In this document: positions 35,001-46,982 of the stretch, piece after piece
Layout of the letters: each line of letters opens with the position of its first letter
How positions within the stretch are numbered: the first letter of the stretch is position 1
NCBI GenBank assembly: GCA_965153455.1
Contig: OZ234498.1
Span: 13,578,001-13,642,000 of the forward strand
Length of the DNA stretch: 64,000 nucleotides
Direction of reading: 5' to 3'
DNA from: Sphagnum compactum
Lineage: Eukaryota > Bryophyta > Sphagnopsida > Sphagnales
Translations under genes and position numbers: made by a program
Notes under the pieces: model-generated
Databases searched by the model: none
Told to the model about the DNA's origin: nothing
Seen by the model: only the letters and a program-made list of their open reading frames with translations

Positions 35001-38000
35001 AAAAAGAAGTTACCTTATCAAGGTGGCTAGGTTTGTAGGGTACTTATGTCAATAAGGTGATTCTGTGTATAGGGCCTTGCCCAATGGACACCTTCTATGG
35101 CAATCGAGGGAGGGGCAACCACATCTGAAACCAAAAAACAAAAACAAGAATTAACATTATGGATGAAGGTTAGCCCATATATAATGAAAGTATTGCATAA
35201 ATAGATAGAAGATTTAAACCTAAGGATGAAGGTATTGCATAGAAGGATAAAGATCAAAAACACAAGGTGAGGGTATCGTGCAAAAAAAATAAAAGATCCA
35301 AAACACAAGATGAGGGTATTGTTAGAACCCAATGTTCAAAAGCTATTTCTAGATAAAAAATCACCTACAAAGGCATTGCTTTTACACTTTCACCCAAAAA
35401 AATGCACCACCCACCCTTTCACATGGAGAAGGAAGGTGGGGCAAAAGTAGGGTTTAAGGAGCAGAATTAATGAAGGTATTGCAAGAAAAAAATTGACAAA
35501 AAAAACCCCACCCATCTTTTCCATTTGAGAAGATGGGTAAATAAGGTAGCTAGGTTAGTAAGGTAGGTAGTTAGTATAATAGCTAAGTCGGTACAATAAC
35601 TAGTTATTAGGGTAGCTATGTAAGTATGGGGGTAATTAGTAAGGTACCAAGGTTGGTACAATACTTATGAAGGTAGGAAGGTGAATAGGGTAACTATGTG
35701 TGAGGTTAGGTCAAGGGAAAACATGGCCAAGAACAAAAACAAAAAAAACTAAATACAACGGTCAACATCAAAAGAAATGAATTATGGTGAACCCCATATG
35801 GGGTTAAATGAAAAAATGTAGCCTATATAGTGGACAGAATGGGAACTGGTGCATTGGTGGCTATTGGTTCATTCTGGCCCTCACACACTTGGTATAATTG
35901 GAATGCCTTCAATGATTAGGGTGTGCCATGGTGGTTTCTTAATCTTTAGGACTATGGTGCGAAATTATTGAATATTGAATGACATTGTCAAAGAAAAAAC
36001 ATAAAATTAAAGAAATTAGGGGGCAATCTTGATATTGTTGGAAAACCTTCAATGACTAGGATTTTTTGGAAGGTTTTTTTTGTAAGTTTTTGAACTAAAG
36101 TGAATATATATTTCTATTTTGAGTAGCATTTGTCAATGGAAATTTAATTAAAATTAAAATTTTGATTTTTAAAGAAACTTGGATTTCAGATTTATGTCAA
36201 AGAACGTGTGTTCAATAGCACATGCCACACACTAGGTGAAATGGAGCAAGGGAAATATCTTTCAAAGCAAAGATGATTACCTACCAAGGATGAAGATTAT
36301 CATTTGTTTCTAAAAGCTTTAAACTTTTATTCCTTGGTAAAACATTCAAAATCTTACCGATGCACAATTTATTCCATTGACATTGTTTCATCAAAAGTAG
36401 TTTAAGTAGGACAACTTTAGATTCCATATGTAATTCTTTGACAATCCAAATTGGAATTTAGTTTTTTCAATATATTTATTGACATATATATATCTAATAT
36501 TTATAATTTATTATGAAAATATATTTAATATAATGAAATATATATCTTGAATATATTTAAAATATATCATTATTTCATAGCAAACTAAAAAATATTCTTT
36601 TATTTCAAGTGCTTCCAACAATAAACAAGGAATGATCTCTCTCTTCATATCTATGGCTTTTCAGAATATATATTCTTTCAACACCATAATCATCAAGAGA
36701 TATTCAATGCCTTTTACACCAATTTACATTTCATTTCTCTTGAATTGAATATGAAAAACATTTAATATAAACTCAATATAAGGAATTTTTAATTCAATGA
36801 AATTTGAGTTTTGTTCAATGTATTTGAATTAAGTTCAAGAATTCGAAAAAAATGGTATTTAATTCAATTCAAGTTGCATGTAATGTCATTCAATATTTTC
36901 ATTCAAATGGAACATAATTATCATAAAATTATTTTTTTCATTAAAATGCACACCTTGTTTGCTTTAATTCTAAAATTTAAACATATGTTTTTTAAAATAT
37001 ATATTTTCCCATTGAAAAAAAAAATCAAATGTTCAAACTGTTTGTTATTCTCTTTGCCCATGAAGGCAGAGGGCGAAGCCCCTATTTTTTTTCTCTTTTT
37101 TTTTGCATTTTTTGTTGTGCCGAAAAATATTGGAAGAATTTTTTTTAAATGTATATACTTTTGGGGGAAGGGGGGGGGGAGATCTCAAAAAAATCCTATA
37201 AAAACAGAAATCTTAGAAAAGTAAAATAGCAGCTTGAAGACCACTTTCTAAAGAAGTCGAAAAAAATTTCTGATTTCGAGCTACACCCTTTATTATACCT
37301 CCTAATTAATTATAAATACTTGTTTAACTAAGATTGTGGGTGCCAAACATAATTTTCATCATTTAAAATGTGATTTCATATTAAAATATTTATTTATATG
37401 TTTTTAATATTAAATTTAAACATTTCATTCATAAAAAGATTATGGACTAATGCACAATCACTTTATTTCTTCATTCTTCATGCCTTTAACTAATTTTTTT
37501 TAATTAAAAAAATATAATATCTAAATTCAATCCAAACATAAATAAATAATTTAATTAAAAATAATTTAATTAATCATAGTAAAATATTAAATATTAATAA
37601 AGTAGAAAAATCTAAATCTCGCTCACATAATACCCCCCAAAAAAAAATCCTCTCTGACACTTGTAGTGAGAAACATTAATACATAATGACCTTATGAAGT
37701 TAAAATTGAAAAAATGAAAATGAAATGATCTTGTCGGGTTTGGATCACCATAAGTAAATTAAAAAATTAGAAAAAATTGTCATATTTTCTATAGTTCGTT
37801 TTTAGTGTGTAACCATAAAATATAAAAGGTTGATTAAAAAGAGTTGTACTTCATAACTGGTTTTATAGCCAGATTTGGCTAAATCTTCCTAAGGGTGATC
37901 ACCACTTAGCAGGCTACATGAATAATTCCTTTTTAAAAAGGACGCTCCCTAGGGCCTTTCCTAATTTGAAGGGTTGTAGCTGTAAGGGTGGAATTTTGTA

Positions 38001-38113
38001 TTATTTTCAGAATTCTTGGAAACTAAAATTTCTAGTGGTTTTTTTTATTAAAATTTGACAATTAGAACCCCCAGAATTATTTTTTTGGATTTTGATTTTC
38101 CCTCTTTGAAAAT

Positions 38114-38345
38114 TGGCCAAAATTAAAAACCCAAAATCAATGTTTTGATTTGCATTTTACTTTTTTGAAAATTGGCCAAAATTAAAAGCCAAAAATCAAT
38201 GTTTTGATTTGCATCTTCCTTTTTTGAAAATTGGCCAAAATTAAAAAGCCAAAAATCAATGTTTTGATTTGCATTTTCCTTTTTTTGAAAATTAGCCAAA
38301 ATTAAAACCCCAAAAATCAGTGCTCTTTTGGCATTTTCCTTTATA
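38114..38345. repeat. 60-bp tandem array, four units
   Basis: Units containing (T)GGCCAAAATTAAAA start near 38116, 38174, 38233 and 38293 (the last reads TAGCC). Each is followed by AAAATCAATGTTTTGATTTGCATTTTCC and TTTTTTGAAAATT. AATCAATGTTTTGATT is itself nearly palindromic. Confidence 0.85.
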
Positions 38346-38399
38346 ACCCGCCCCCGGAAAAAACGCTGCTCACAAGCAAAATATGATTTTCCCATGATG

Positions 38400-38580
38400 C
38401 GAAAGTTTTGAGTATCATTCCGCTTCTGACAAATCGAGGAGTTGCCGGGCGCCGCGCTGCAGGACGAAGCTCGAGCGACGAGGTTGGCGGGGAGGCCAAT
38501 TGCAAGGCAAATCGCTCCAGGAAGTAAGGCCGGGTGGACTTGTGAGAGGTAGGCTGGACGCAAAGCTCCAAGCATGTCAC
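38400..38580. other. GC-rich island in AT-rich DNA
   Basis: This segment is strikingly richer in G and C than its flanks, with GGGCGCCGCGCTGCAG, CTCGAGCGACGAGG and GGCGGGGAGGCC. On the minus strand it stays open for over 60 codons in two frames. It could be a CpG-island-like promoter or a fragment of a former gene. I recognise no protein similarity. Confidence 0.4.
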
Positions 38581-38599
38581 GATGTATATCTCTTAATGT

Positions 38600-39385
38600 A
38601 TAATATAACAGGATATTTCATGTATTGATGGTCTGGACTCTGGAATATAAAGAAATCTTCATTTTCGGAGTTGCTTGGAACATGAAGAATGTACAAATTG
38701 TGGATCATATCAACCGATCCGTTGGAGAAACAGCTGCCACGCAATTACGAATATGTAAATAGCCTATAAGATCTCTATAATTCTCTTTTGCAGGATTATA
38801 TTTCGTGTATTAGTTAATGATGCTCTTGAAAAGTTAAGGAATATTATTTTCTTGGGGTAAGCTTGATTAATATACTGTTGGATATCAACGATCCATTGGA
38901 AAAAACAGCAATACAAATGATGTACATATGATCTATATTGTATGTTATGCATCTCTTAGTTTTGTTGTAGGAATTTGGATTTTTTTGATGCTCTGGATCT
39001 CAGAAGTATTTTTCGGATTTGCTTGTAAAATGATTATGAATTGTGGATGTCAACGATCCGTTCGAGAAACAGCAATGCAATCATATAGATCATCTCTATT
39101 GTATGTTGTAGGATTTCGTGTATTGATGACGCTCTGGATAAGTTGAGTGACTTTAATTTTATTTTGGTGGATTTTCTTGTAACTTGATTATACTGTTGGA
39201 GGATGTCAACGTCGATCGGTTGCAAATATTGCAAATGATGATGATGTTATACATCTCTATTGTATCCTGTTTGCAGGAAATTTTTGTGTGTTTGATGGTC
39301 TGGACTATAATAAGGAGTTTTTTTCTGAATTGATTTGTAAGAGGATTCATATGGTGTTTGGATGTCAATGATCGGTTGGGAAAAA
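38600..39385. repeat. Satellite of 155-175 bp, five units, abutting MSH4
   Basis: The landmark (T)CAACGATCCGTTGGA recurs at 38711, 38885, 39051, 39207 and 39366, with spacing of 156-174 bp. Each unit also has ATTTCGTGTATTGATG, TGCTCTGGAT, a GGATTTGCTTGTAA-like element and ATCTCTATTGTATG. The last unit ends about 60 bp before the MSH4 start codon. The array must therefore cover the proximal promoter or 5' UTR of MSH4. Confidence 0.85.
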
Positions 39386-39446
39386 AAAAGAAAAAGAAAA
39401 AACCGACAGACTTGCAATTCTAGTCTGCTCTGGCTGGTTAATTCAG

Positions 39447-42400
39447 ATGGATCCGCGACAAGCAGAACTTGCTGCTGCCTCCGGTCGCTCTTTCTTCGCT
39501 GTCGGCCTGATTGAGAATAGAGCCAAGGAGGTAGGTCATAATTTCACTCTTCTTTTTTGTTTCTGCAGAGCCGCAGTAGTCATCATCTGGTTTTCGTTTG
39601 CAAGGTGTATAGAAAAAAAAGCTCGCGTTTCCAAAGAAAGATCGTGTTTCCATGGACATGTGGACATTGTTTTCGGCGTTCTGGATTTTCTGCAGGCCTT
39701 TTTTTCTAGCTGAGCGTCATGACGCAGCCACCTGCATTATTTCGTGCATGCAGGTTGGGCTTGCAGCCTTTGATTTGAGAACTGCTAGACTACATCTATC
39801 ACAATACATCGAGACCAGTCGCTCATATCAAAACACTGTGACACTCCTGGAGTATTTCGATCCATCCGACATCGTCATTCCATCTAACAGTGTATTGGCG
39901 CGTTCGGGCATGACTGGCGTCGATTCCATCGTAGCTAACTTCACCACTGCAACTAAGGTACCCATTATGTTGTACACGCTGTTTGTATAATTGGGAGTAA
40001 TTATCGGTCACTTCGATAGTTCATGACCATTCGACGTACTAAGCTTATGTATGTCCATCGACACTTCTATTGCAGGTTCCGTTGCCTCGAAGTTGTTTTG
40101 ATGACACAAAGGTATGCACTGGTCCCTGGAGCACTAACATTCCGCAGTGTCAAATGATCAAGAAGTTTTTCTGCGTTATAGCTTTGCTTCTGCCTCGGTT
40201 CTGCTCTCACTCAAGTACTAAAAGTACACTTTGTCGGATGCAAGCACCTTGTCTCAGTATTGTCAACTAGAGCAGGAGTCCCTGGTGGATGTGTATCACG
40301 TCCTGTTGGCTTTTCTTTGGATAATGTCCTTCATGTGATATCATGTTCAGATTGTCTCCTTTGATACTGAGATGGCTCAACAAGGACATGCACATGCCAG
40401 TCTAGAAAAGTTCTAGGTCATGGGTAATCTTTTGCCATATGGATGCTAAGTCATTGAAATGGTTCTTGCTTTGTTAAATAACATGTCCACAGAGTTTATG
40501 TGCCCAGCTAGCTGTGTTTGTAGGGAGCATTGTTGGTACAGAGCCTGGCTTCCAAAGACACCAATATGACCAGCTTGGAGGCCTCTCACAAGCAATACTA
40601 TCTCTGCCTTGGTGCTGCAGCAGGCCTGCTCAAATGGTGGAAGCCAATTTCGAACTCTAGCCTTTGGAGCAACCCTTAATTGTAGAGATTTCTTTTTTCT
40701 TTGTTTTTTGGGTTCTCGTACTCTAAGTGTACAAGAATCTTCCTCTTAAATGGCCATGTAGAATTCTCTGTGCAGTTGAGCAAGTGTGACCATGATCACC
40801 TGTAATTTCACTACGATCCATGTATTTGACATGTTTGATCTGAAACCCAGAAGCTAGACTGGACAGGCCGTGACCAAGCCTGAACCCTAAAAACCTGGGC
40901 CTCGGTCCCTTGCAGTTGTATGAGAACTTGTGGAAACTTGTGTGGAAACTTGTGTGATTCAAGTGGGGGACTCAGTGATTGTGACCTGCAGGATTGAAAA
41001 TGAGAAAGGCATTACAATTGTGAACCATTCAATCCAGGTACACAGTGTGGCACTAAGGTGTAAAATATTCACATGCCCACTGCCAACCTTATTGATGCCA
41101 AAGGAGTACTAGGTTAATGAGACAGATGCATGTCCCTGCATGTTTCATGTAATTCCGCAGTACTAAAGCTGACACAACCCTTATCTGTATCTAGAGAGTC
41201 TCATCATGAAACTGTTGCTTGACTCTGCAGGTTACTGTAAATGGATCCATTGATCACATGAGCATTGATGGAATAAGGTAATGTGGTTGATTAGGAAAGT
41301 TCTCCTGCAAGACTCAATTCAAAATCATAACTGCTAATGCTGGAGTACTAAAATCCAAGCAGCTCAGAGTTTGCAACTCTCTTTGTTTTCCTCAATCCCT
41401 TTTTCCTAACCTACATCCCAGGCCATGGATATCTGTCTTGTAGTGTCCGGGATTTGGAGCTGGTGGAGCCAATTTCTGTATCATCTGGGCAGCAAAAGAA
41501 GCGTGGCTGTCTATTTGCTATGTTAAACACTACAAAGACTGTGGGGGGGTAAAACTAACAAAAACCTGACTATGTCTGGATTCTAGTACAACATTGTAAG
41601 TACCACTTAAAGTTACATCATTGATATGGTCTATACACTGTTGCTGAGTTCATTTTCTGCAAACTAGCAGTACCCGTCTTCTCAGGGCAAATCTTCTTCA
41701 ACCTTTGAAGGACATAGAGACCATCAATGCTCGCCTTGATTTTCTGGTAAAACTACAAAACCCACTAAGTTGTACAGTGTTGTACAGGCATCACTCCTTA
41801 TTTAGAAGATGCACAACAGACAAAGTCTTTAATAATTGTGAGAGTCAGTGGTGTGCTATTTTACAGCATAACTCAAACAAGAATCAATGGATCATGAGGT
41901 GACTTTTGCTTTGAGTGTATCAGATATGTCTCCAAGTTTGTTGGCAGATTAAGGTGAGAGGAGGTGAATCTTTTGAATTGATGTCTCGCAAAATCTTGTT
42001 GCAACTACAGGATGAGCTAACGAGTGAGGAACCAATTTTCTTTGGACTCTCACAACTTCTCCAGAAGTTTCCAAAGAATATCGGTGTGTGCAACTCTGAT
42101 CAGGGTGTTGTCTTTCAATACATTGCATGCAATCAATCTTGAGGTTCTAGATTCTTCTAGTTCTTCTGGATTGGAAGTTTGCAAAAGTTGAGCAGTTATT
42201 CAAATGGAGCAACAAGATTCCTTAAATTTACTTAAACGTAAAGGTTATGTTGCAATGACAAGATGTGATTACTTGTGTCCCAAAGACCAAATTCTATGCC
42301 AATTCTGTATCAAAGAAAGCAAGGCAAGTGGCAGTGAGTCAACACATGAAAAACGTACAAGGAGCAGCCAAGCCTTTGTGTTCAACATCATTGCTCTGAA

Positions 42401-45400
42401 AGAAGCCCTTGAGCATCTGTCAAAACTTACAGAGGTGTGGACAACTTTACAACACAAATGCTTATACTAAGTTCCTTCATGTTGCGCACTCTTGGTAATT
42501 GTTCAGCCATCATTTGTGCTGCTCCTGATTATTGAATGTACTGTTGGAATTACAGGTTCTGGCAGATGCTAAATGCTCACTACTAGTAAACATCAGACAG
42601 AAGGTCTGCATGAACCCAAACTACAACCTACTCCTTCAAAGGTTTGAAGCCACAACCCACCTTTGAATGCACTCATTGACCACACAGAATGTTGTGTCTG
42701 CTTGTGCACATTAGAGGGCAGGTTCTTGCAGCACTTACTGTGAATCTACCTGCCTAATGATTTGTTTTCATTCATTAGATTGGGATATGCAGACCACACT
42801 CAACATAAGCAGTATGATCCTCTGGCTCTAGCAGATGCCAACTACCTTCTAGTCTCGAAAACATTTGTGCAATACAGGAACTATGTGCTGACAAAGTGGT
42901 TCCCCAATTCAAGAAGGTGATTGATGGGGCTGTTGTAGATTTGCTCAGGTATGGGATTCCCAGATGGATTCTCAATCTTGAAAGCCAGATTTATTCTTCT
43001 GATGAATTATGTTGTAATTGAGTGGCATCTTAGGATCAAGGAGGTGATAGACGAGACTGTGATTGATTCACGAGCACGCTTCATGTCACGTACCCAGCAA
43101 TGCTTTGCAATCAAACCTGGCACAGATGGACTTCTTGACGTTGCAAGACAGATATTTTGTGCCACAAGTGAAGGTACATGCCTGTCATTACAGTGATACC
43201 GCTAAGCACATCCAATGGAAGTATATTTTCCCATCCTTGTTATTTGAGACATTAAAGTTTGTGCTGCCTAGAACTTGCAGCCATTCATGAACTTGCAAAG
43301 GAATACAGAGAACAACAGAATCTGCCAAACTTGAAGATGCCATTCAATGACAAGCGAGGATATTACATCAGCATTCCAGTGAAGGATTTGAAAGGCATTG
43401 TTTTGCCATCATATTTTATCCAGGTTTGTGCCATTAAACAAGCACTGTCCCCACTTTCAGACATTGACAAAGTGATCTGCAATCTTTACAGTGGATCAAT
43501 CAAATTGAAGTTTTTGGATTCTTGATATCCTAACATCCTTTGCAATAGTGCTCTGAGCTCACCATCAACTTGGTGCTTTAATCTTGCCAGGCATATGTGT
43601 GCATCTGATGTCTCAATTCAACACTGCTCTCTATCAAGTAGGAGATTCAAATCTGATTACCATGGAATGTAATGAGTTTGCTCATCACATGTCTGTTCTG
43701 CTGACAGGTCACAAAGCAAAAGGGTACCATCTATTGCTCAACTGCTGAACTCACCTCAGTATGTTCACCTCAACAATTGTTGTTCTAGATATATGAACAA
43801 TCTGGACTGGTACATGACTGAGAGTAAATACCCTGTAATACAGTATTGCTGTATAGCACTGATTTGTGTACCTCAGTTGTGAGATATCTGAATGGATTGT
43901 CCCTTCCTAATTGTCCAAGATGAGATTGAGCGGTCATGAGATTGGCTATTAATGTATGCCATTATCTGTTTGGTACCAATGGTGAATTGGACAGCTGAAT
44001 AGCAGGAACCTGGAAGCAGCTGCAAACTGTTACATGAGAACAGAACATTGCCTCCAAGGTTTTCTCTGGAATTTTTCAAGGCCTCATGTCTTGGTTTGGC
44101 TCTTTAGTTTCCCTGCTGCCAAGGAGGTTGATGGGAAGCCTCAACCTAATTCCAAATGACCAATCAAGAATGTTGAAGCAGCTCAGATTGCCACATATAT
44201 GGGCTTTATTTCTCAAGAAGATATTACAGCTCTTCCCCCATTCTTTGCCATAATAATAAGGGCAAGTAGAATGGTTCTATTGTTATTTTGTGTCACAAGT
44301 ATTTCCTGACAGAGGTGGATGGTTTCATTCTTCCAGAGCTCACCAACCAGATCAGGGAAGAGCTTGGCCTTCTCACTTTGCTTTCAGAATCTGTCTCTGT
44401 TCTGGATATGATAGTCAATTCATTTGCTCATTTGATCACAATCCAGCCCCCTGACAGCTACAGCCGACCAGAATTTACTGGTAAGCTATGAGCTAGGGTT
44501 CAGTAGTAAACCAAGGAATTATTTGAATCTCTTGAAATTGCATGCAATAGAAGGATATAATAGATCAACAATTTGTTCTAAACTATGAATTGAATAACTG
44601 TTGGTTGTTTACAGAGGACGGGCCACTAGCTATTGAGGGTGGCCAACATCCTGTTCTTGAGACCATGCTATCAGTGGATTTTGTGGTGCCTGATCCTAAC
44701 TTTTTGCATTGACATCCTGAAAACATTGTGAACAAAAAAGCATACAAGCACCTGTAGCCTATTCAATCTAATTTGCCAGTCGAAGATTATTCATGCTCTG
44801 TATCAATGGCCTTCAGTGATTTACAATCCCAAGCTTCATATGGAGTTCAGCTAAGCTTGTATTGGTTGATGACATGTAGGAGTCCTAGCAATTCAGTTCT
44901 GATTGAGCCATACTTGTTTTTCTTCAGCCAAATAATACCTTTCTATCTGAAGCAGCCAACATGTTGATCGTTACAGGTCCCAATATGTACGTATGATTCC
45001 ACTCTTGAGGGCATTCTATCAAACAAAATAGCTCAAGTTTATGCACATGCATGTACACTCCTTTCATGACTGCACAGCTGTTAGCAAGACTAATGAGACA
45101 TTGTGCATTTGAACCTTTTGCAGGAGTGGCAAGAGCACTTATCTGCGGCAAGTAGCCCTCATAACAATCTTGGCACACATTGGATGTTATGTTCCTGCAA
45201 AGTTTGCATCCTTGCGAGTGGTGGATCGCATCTTCACTCGCATTGGAACTGAGGACAATCTTGAACTCAATTCAAGCACAGTATGTTTCACAATCCTGAA
45301 ACCTTGGTTAGTGGAAATGGTATTATGTTGTTTCCTAGCAGGGAACAGAAGGATTAGAGTATACATGTATGGAATGTAGTTCTTGTGATGATTATGAAGC

Positions 45401-46982
45401 TCTACGTCTTTAGAGGGTGTCCAACATGGTACTATGCCTCGAAGCTAATTCTCCTTTCCATATCTGCTTATATTTTCAGTTTCCACATGAACCAGTCCTT
45501 GACAGAATGGCATATTCGTATTGTGGCTCATAAGATCTCTTTATGTCTGCAGTTCATGACAGAGATGAGGGAAACTGCATATTTGCTGGAAAATCTGACT
45601 CCTAGGTGATGGCTCCTGTTGCATCATTTTGTTCTTAATCTCCATGATTTGGTTGTACTCACCTGAACAAATTATCTTGTTTGTCTTGGCCTGGATTCTT
45701 CAGGACTCATAAGGCACACAAGGCACAATCTAAAGCTTACTCATCTTTTGAGCTTCCATCTGACAAGTTTCACTCTTGAATTTGGAACCCCTACTAGAGG
45801 GCTTTGGATGTCACAGACTTGAATAGGTAGAACTTGAGTTTTGCAGAACTGATTAACCATGACTGTCACCATTTTTGCAGGAGTCTGGTGGTCATTGACG
45901 AACTAGGGAGGGGAACTTCCACATCTGATGGATTTGCAATTGCATGGAGCTGCTGTGAATATCTTTTGTCCACCAGTGCGTAAGTAACACAAATTTCAAA
46001 CATAGTTCAAATGTAGTCTTTCCTGTGTCAGCAAGACTCTAAAAATCATTTTTTAGGATGCTGCAACTGTGTAATACATGTTGTGCCTGTTTTCTTATTA
46101 CATAATAGTTCACTGGGAAGAGCATTTTTTATGATCATATGTTTTGTCGATTTGCAGATATGTGATTTTTGCTACACATGTGCAAAAGCTGACTGAGCTT
46201 TCCACCATGTACCCTAATGTTACAACATGTCATTTTGCTGTGGACATCTCCAGAAACCGACTGGACTTCAAGGCATGCTGTTGAATGAGTGTGGTTCCCA
46301 CTTCAGAAATGCATGTCATTTGTCAAATCTATTCAACTCATTGTTTTGTAATCTCAAAACTATGATTGCAGTCTGCAACATAAGGAAGTTGGCAAACATT
46401 TGTGCCATAGAATATTGATGTCATTACAGGAATGAACTTGGGTGGAACAAACTACTTATTCTGACATGGTCTGAGAAAGATGCTGCAGTTTGAGCTGAAA
46501 GAAGGGTGTTCCAACATTCCACACTACGGGCTGCATCTGTCTGAAGTTGCTGGCCTGCCTGCATCCGTTGTCTCCAATGCTCGACTAATTGCCAGTTCCG
46601 TTGCTGCAGAGGTCTGGTTACTGATGCTTCCAAAACTGGAGTTGGAGTGAGTTATACTGCTGACGATATCACAGCCTATACAGGGAATTCTTGGTCATGT
46701 TGGTGATAAGTGGTATAAAGCATTATACAGCAACATTGCTCACCTCACCTATATGCTAAGTCTTACATTTTCAGGATTCCAACTGTGTTTCAGGAGATGG
46801 CCCAACATGAGGATGGACATGCCAAGTATCACCAGCTGCACAGGGAGTATCGTGTGGCAAAGAAGCTTTGCTGCATGCGATACGCCAAGCTGAGTGAAGA
46901 AGAATTGTGTACAGAGCTGAAGAAGCTAAAACAGAGCTACTTAGATGACAATTCCATTGATGTATATGATGAAATGCTGTAA
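39447..46982 (+). CDS. MSH4: MutS homolog 4, meiotic crossover protein, 25 exons
   Basis: MSH4 pairs with MSH5 as a clamp on meiotic recombination intermediates and promotes interfering crossovers in the nucleus. Exons: 39447-39530, 39754-39957, 40076-40111, 40524-40636, 40992-41037, 41231-41277, 41444-41548, 41671-41746, 42011-42083, 42286-42434, 42556-42603, 42878-42948, 43034-43173, 43281-43423, 43708-43758, 43995-44058, 44337-44480, 44615-44685, 44928-44986, 45124-45280, 45553-45605, 45881-45979, 46158-46272, 46489-46611, 46794-46982. These give 819 residues, all in frame. Walker A is GPNMSGKST (572-580); Walker B and the D-loop are [15 protein letters not shown] (648-662). Other marks are [17 protein letters not shown] and [13 protein letters not shown]. 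There is no N-terminal mismatch-binding domain of the MutS/MSH6 kind, as expected for MSH4. The intron at 46273 appears to use a GC donor. Confidence 0.95.

Larger units (their letters stand above)
28331..38100. other. AT-rich gene desert, second part
   Basis: This 9.8-kb stretch is extremely AT-rich and shows no coding gene on either strand. It contains runs of TTAATTATTTAAATAAT-like sequence (29.33-29.86 kb), a 79-bp array (29.88-30.20 kb), CTA/TAGG-rich tracts (30.66-30.90, 34.72-35.00 and 35.54-35.70 kb) and scattered AAACCCTAAA-type motifs. It is most simply decayed repetitive DNA. Confidence 0.5.

Noticed and set aside
38123-38575. 150-codon minus-strand frame
   Set aside because: Half of it is the translated 60-bp array; the GC-rich remainder has no recognisable similarity.
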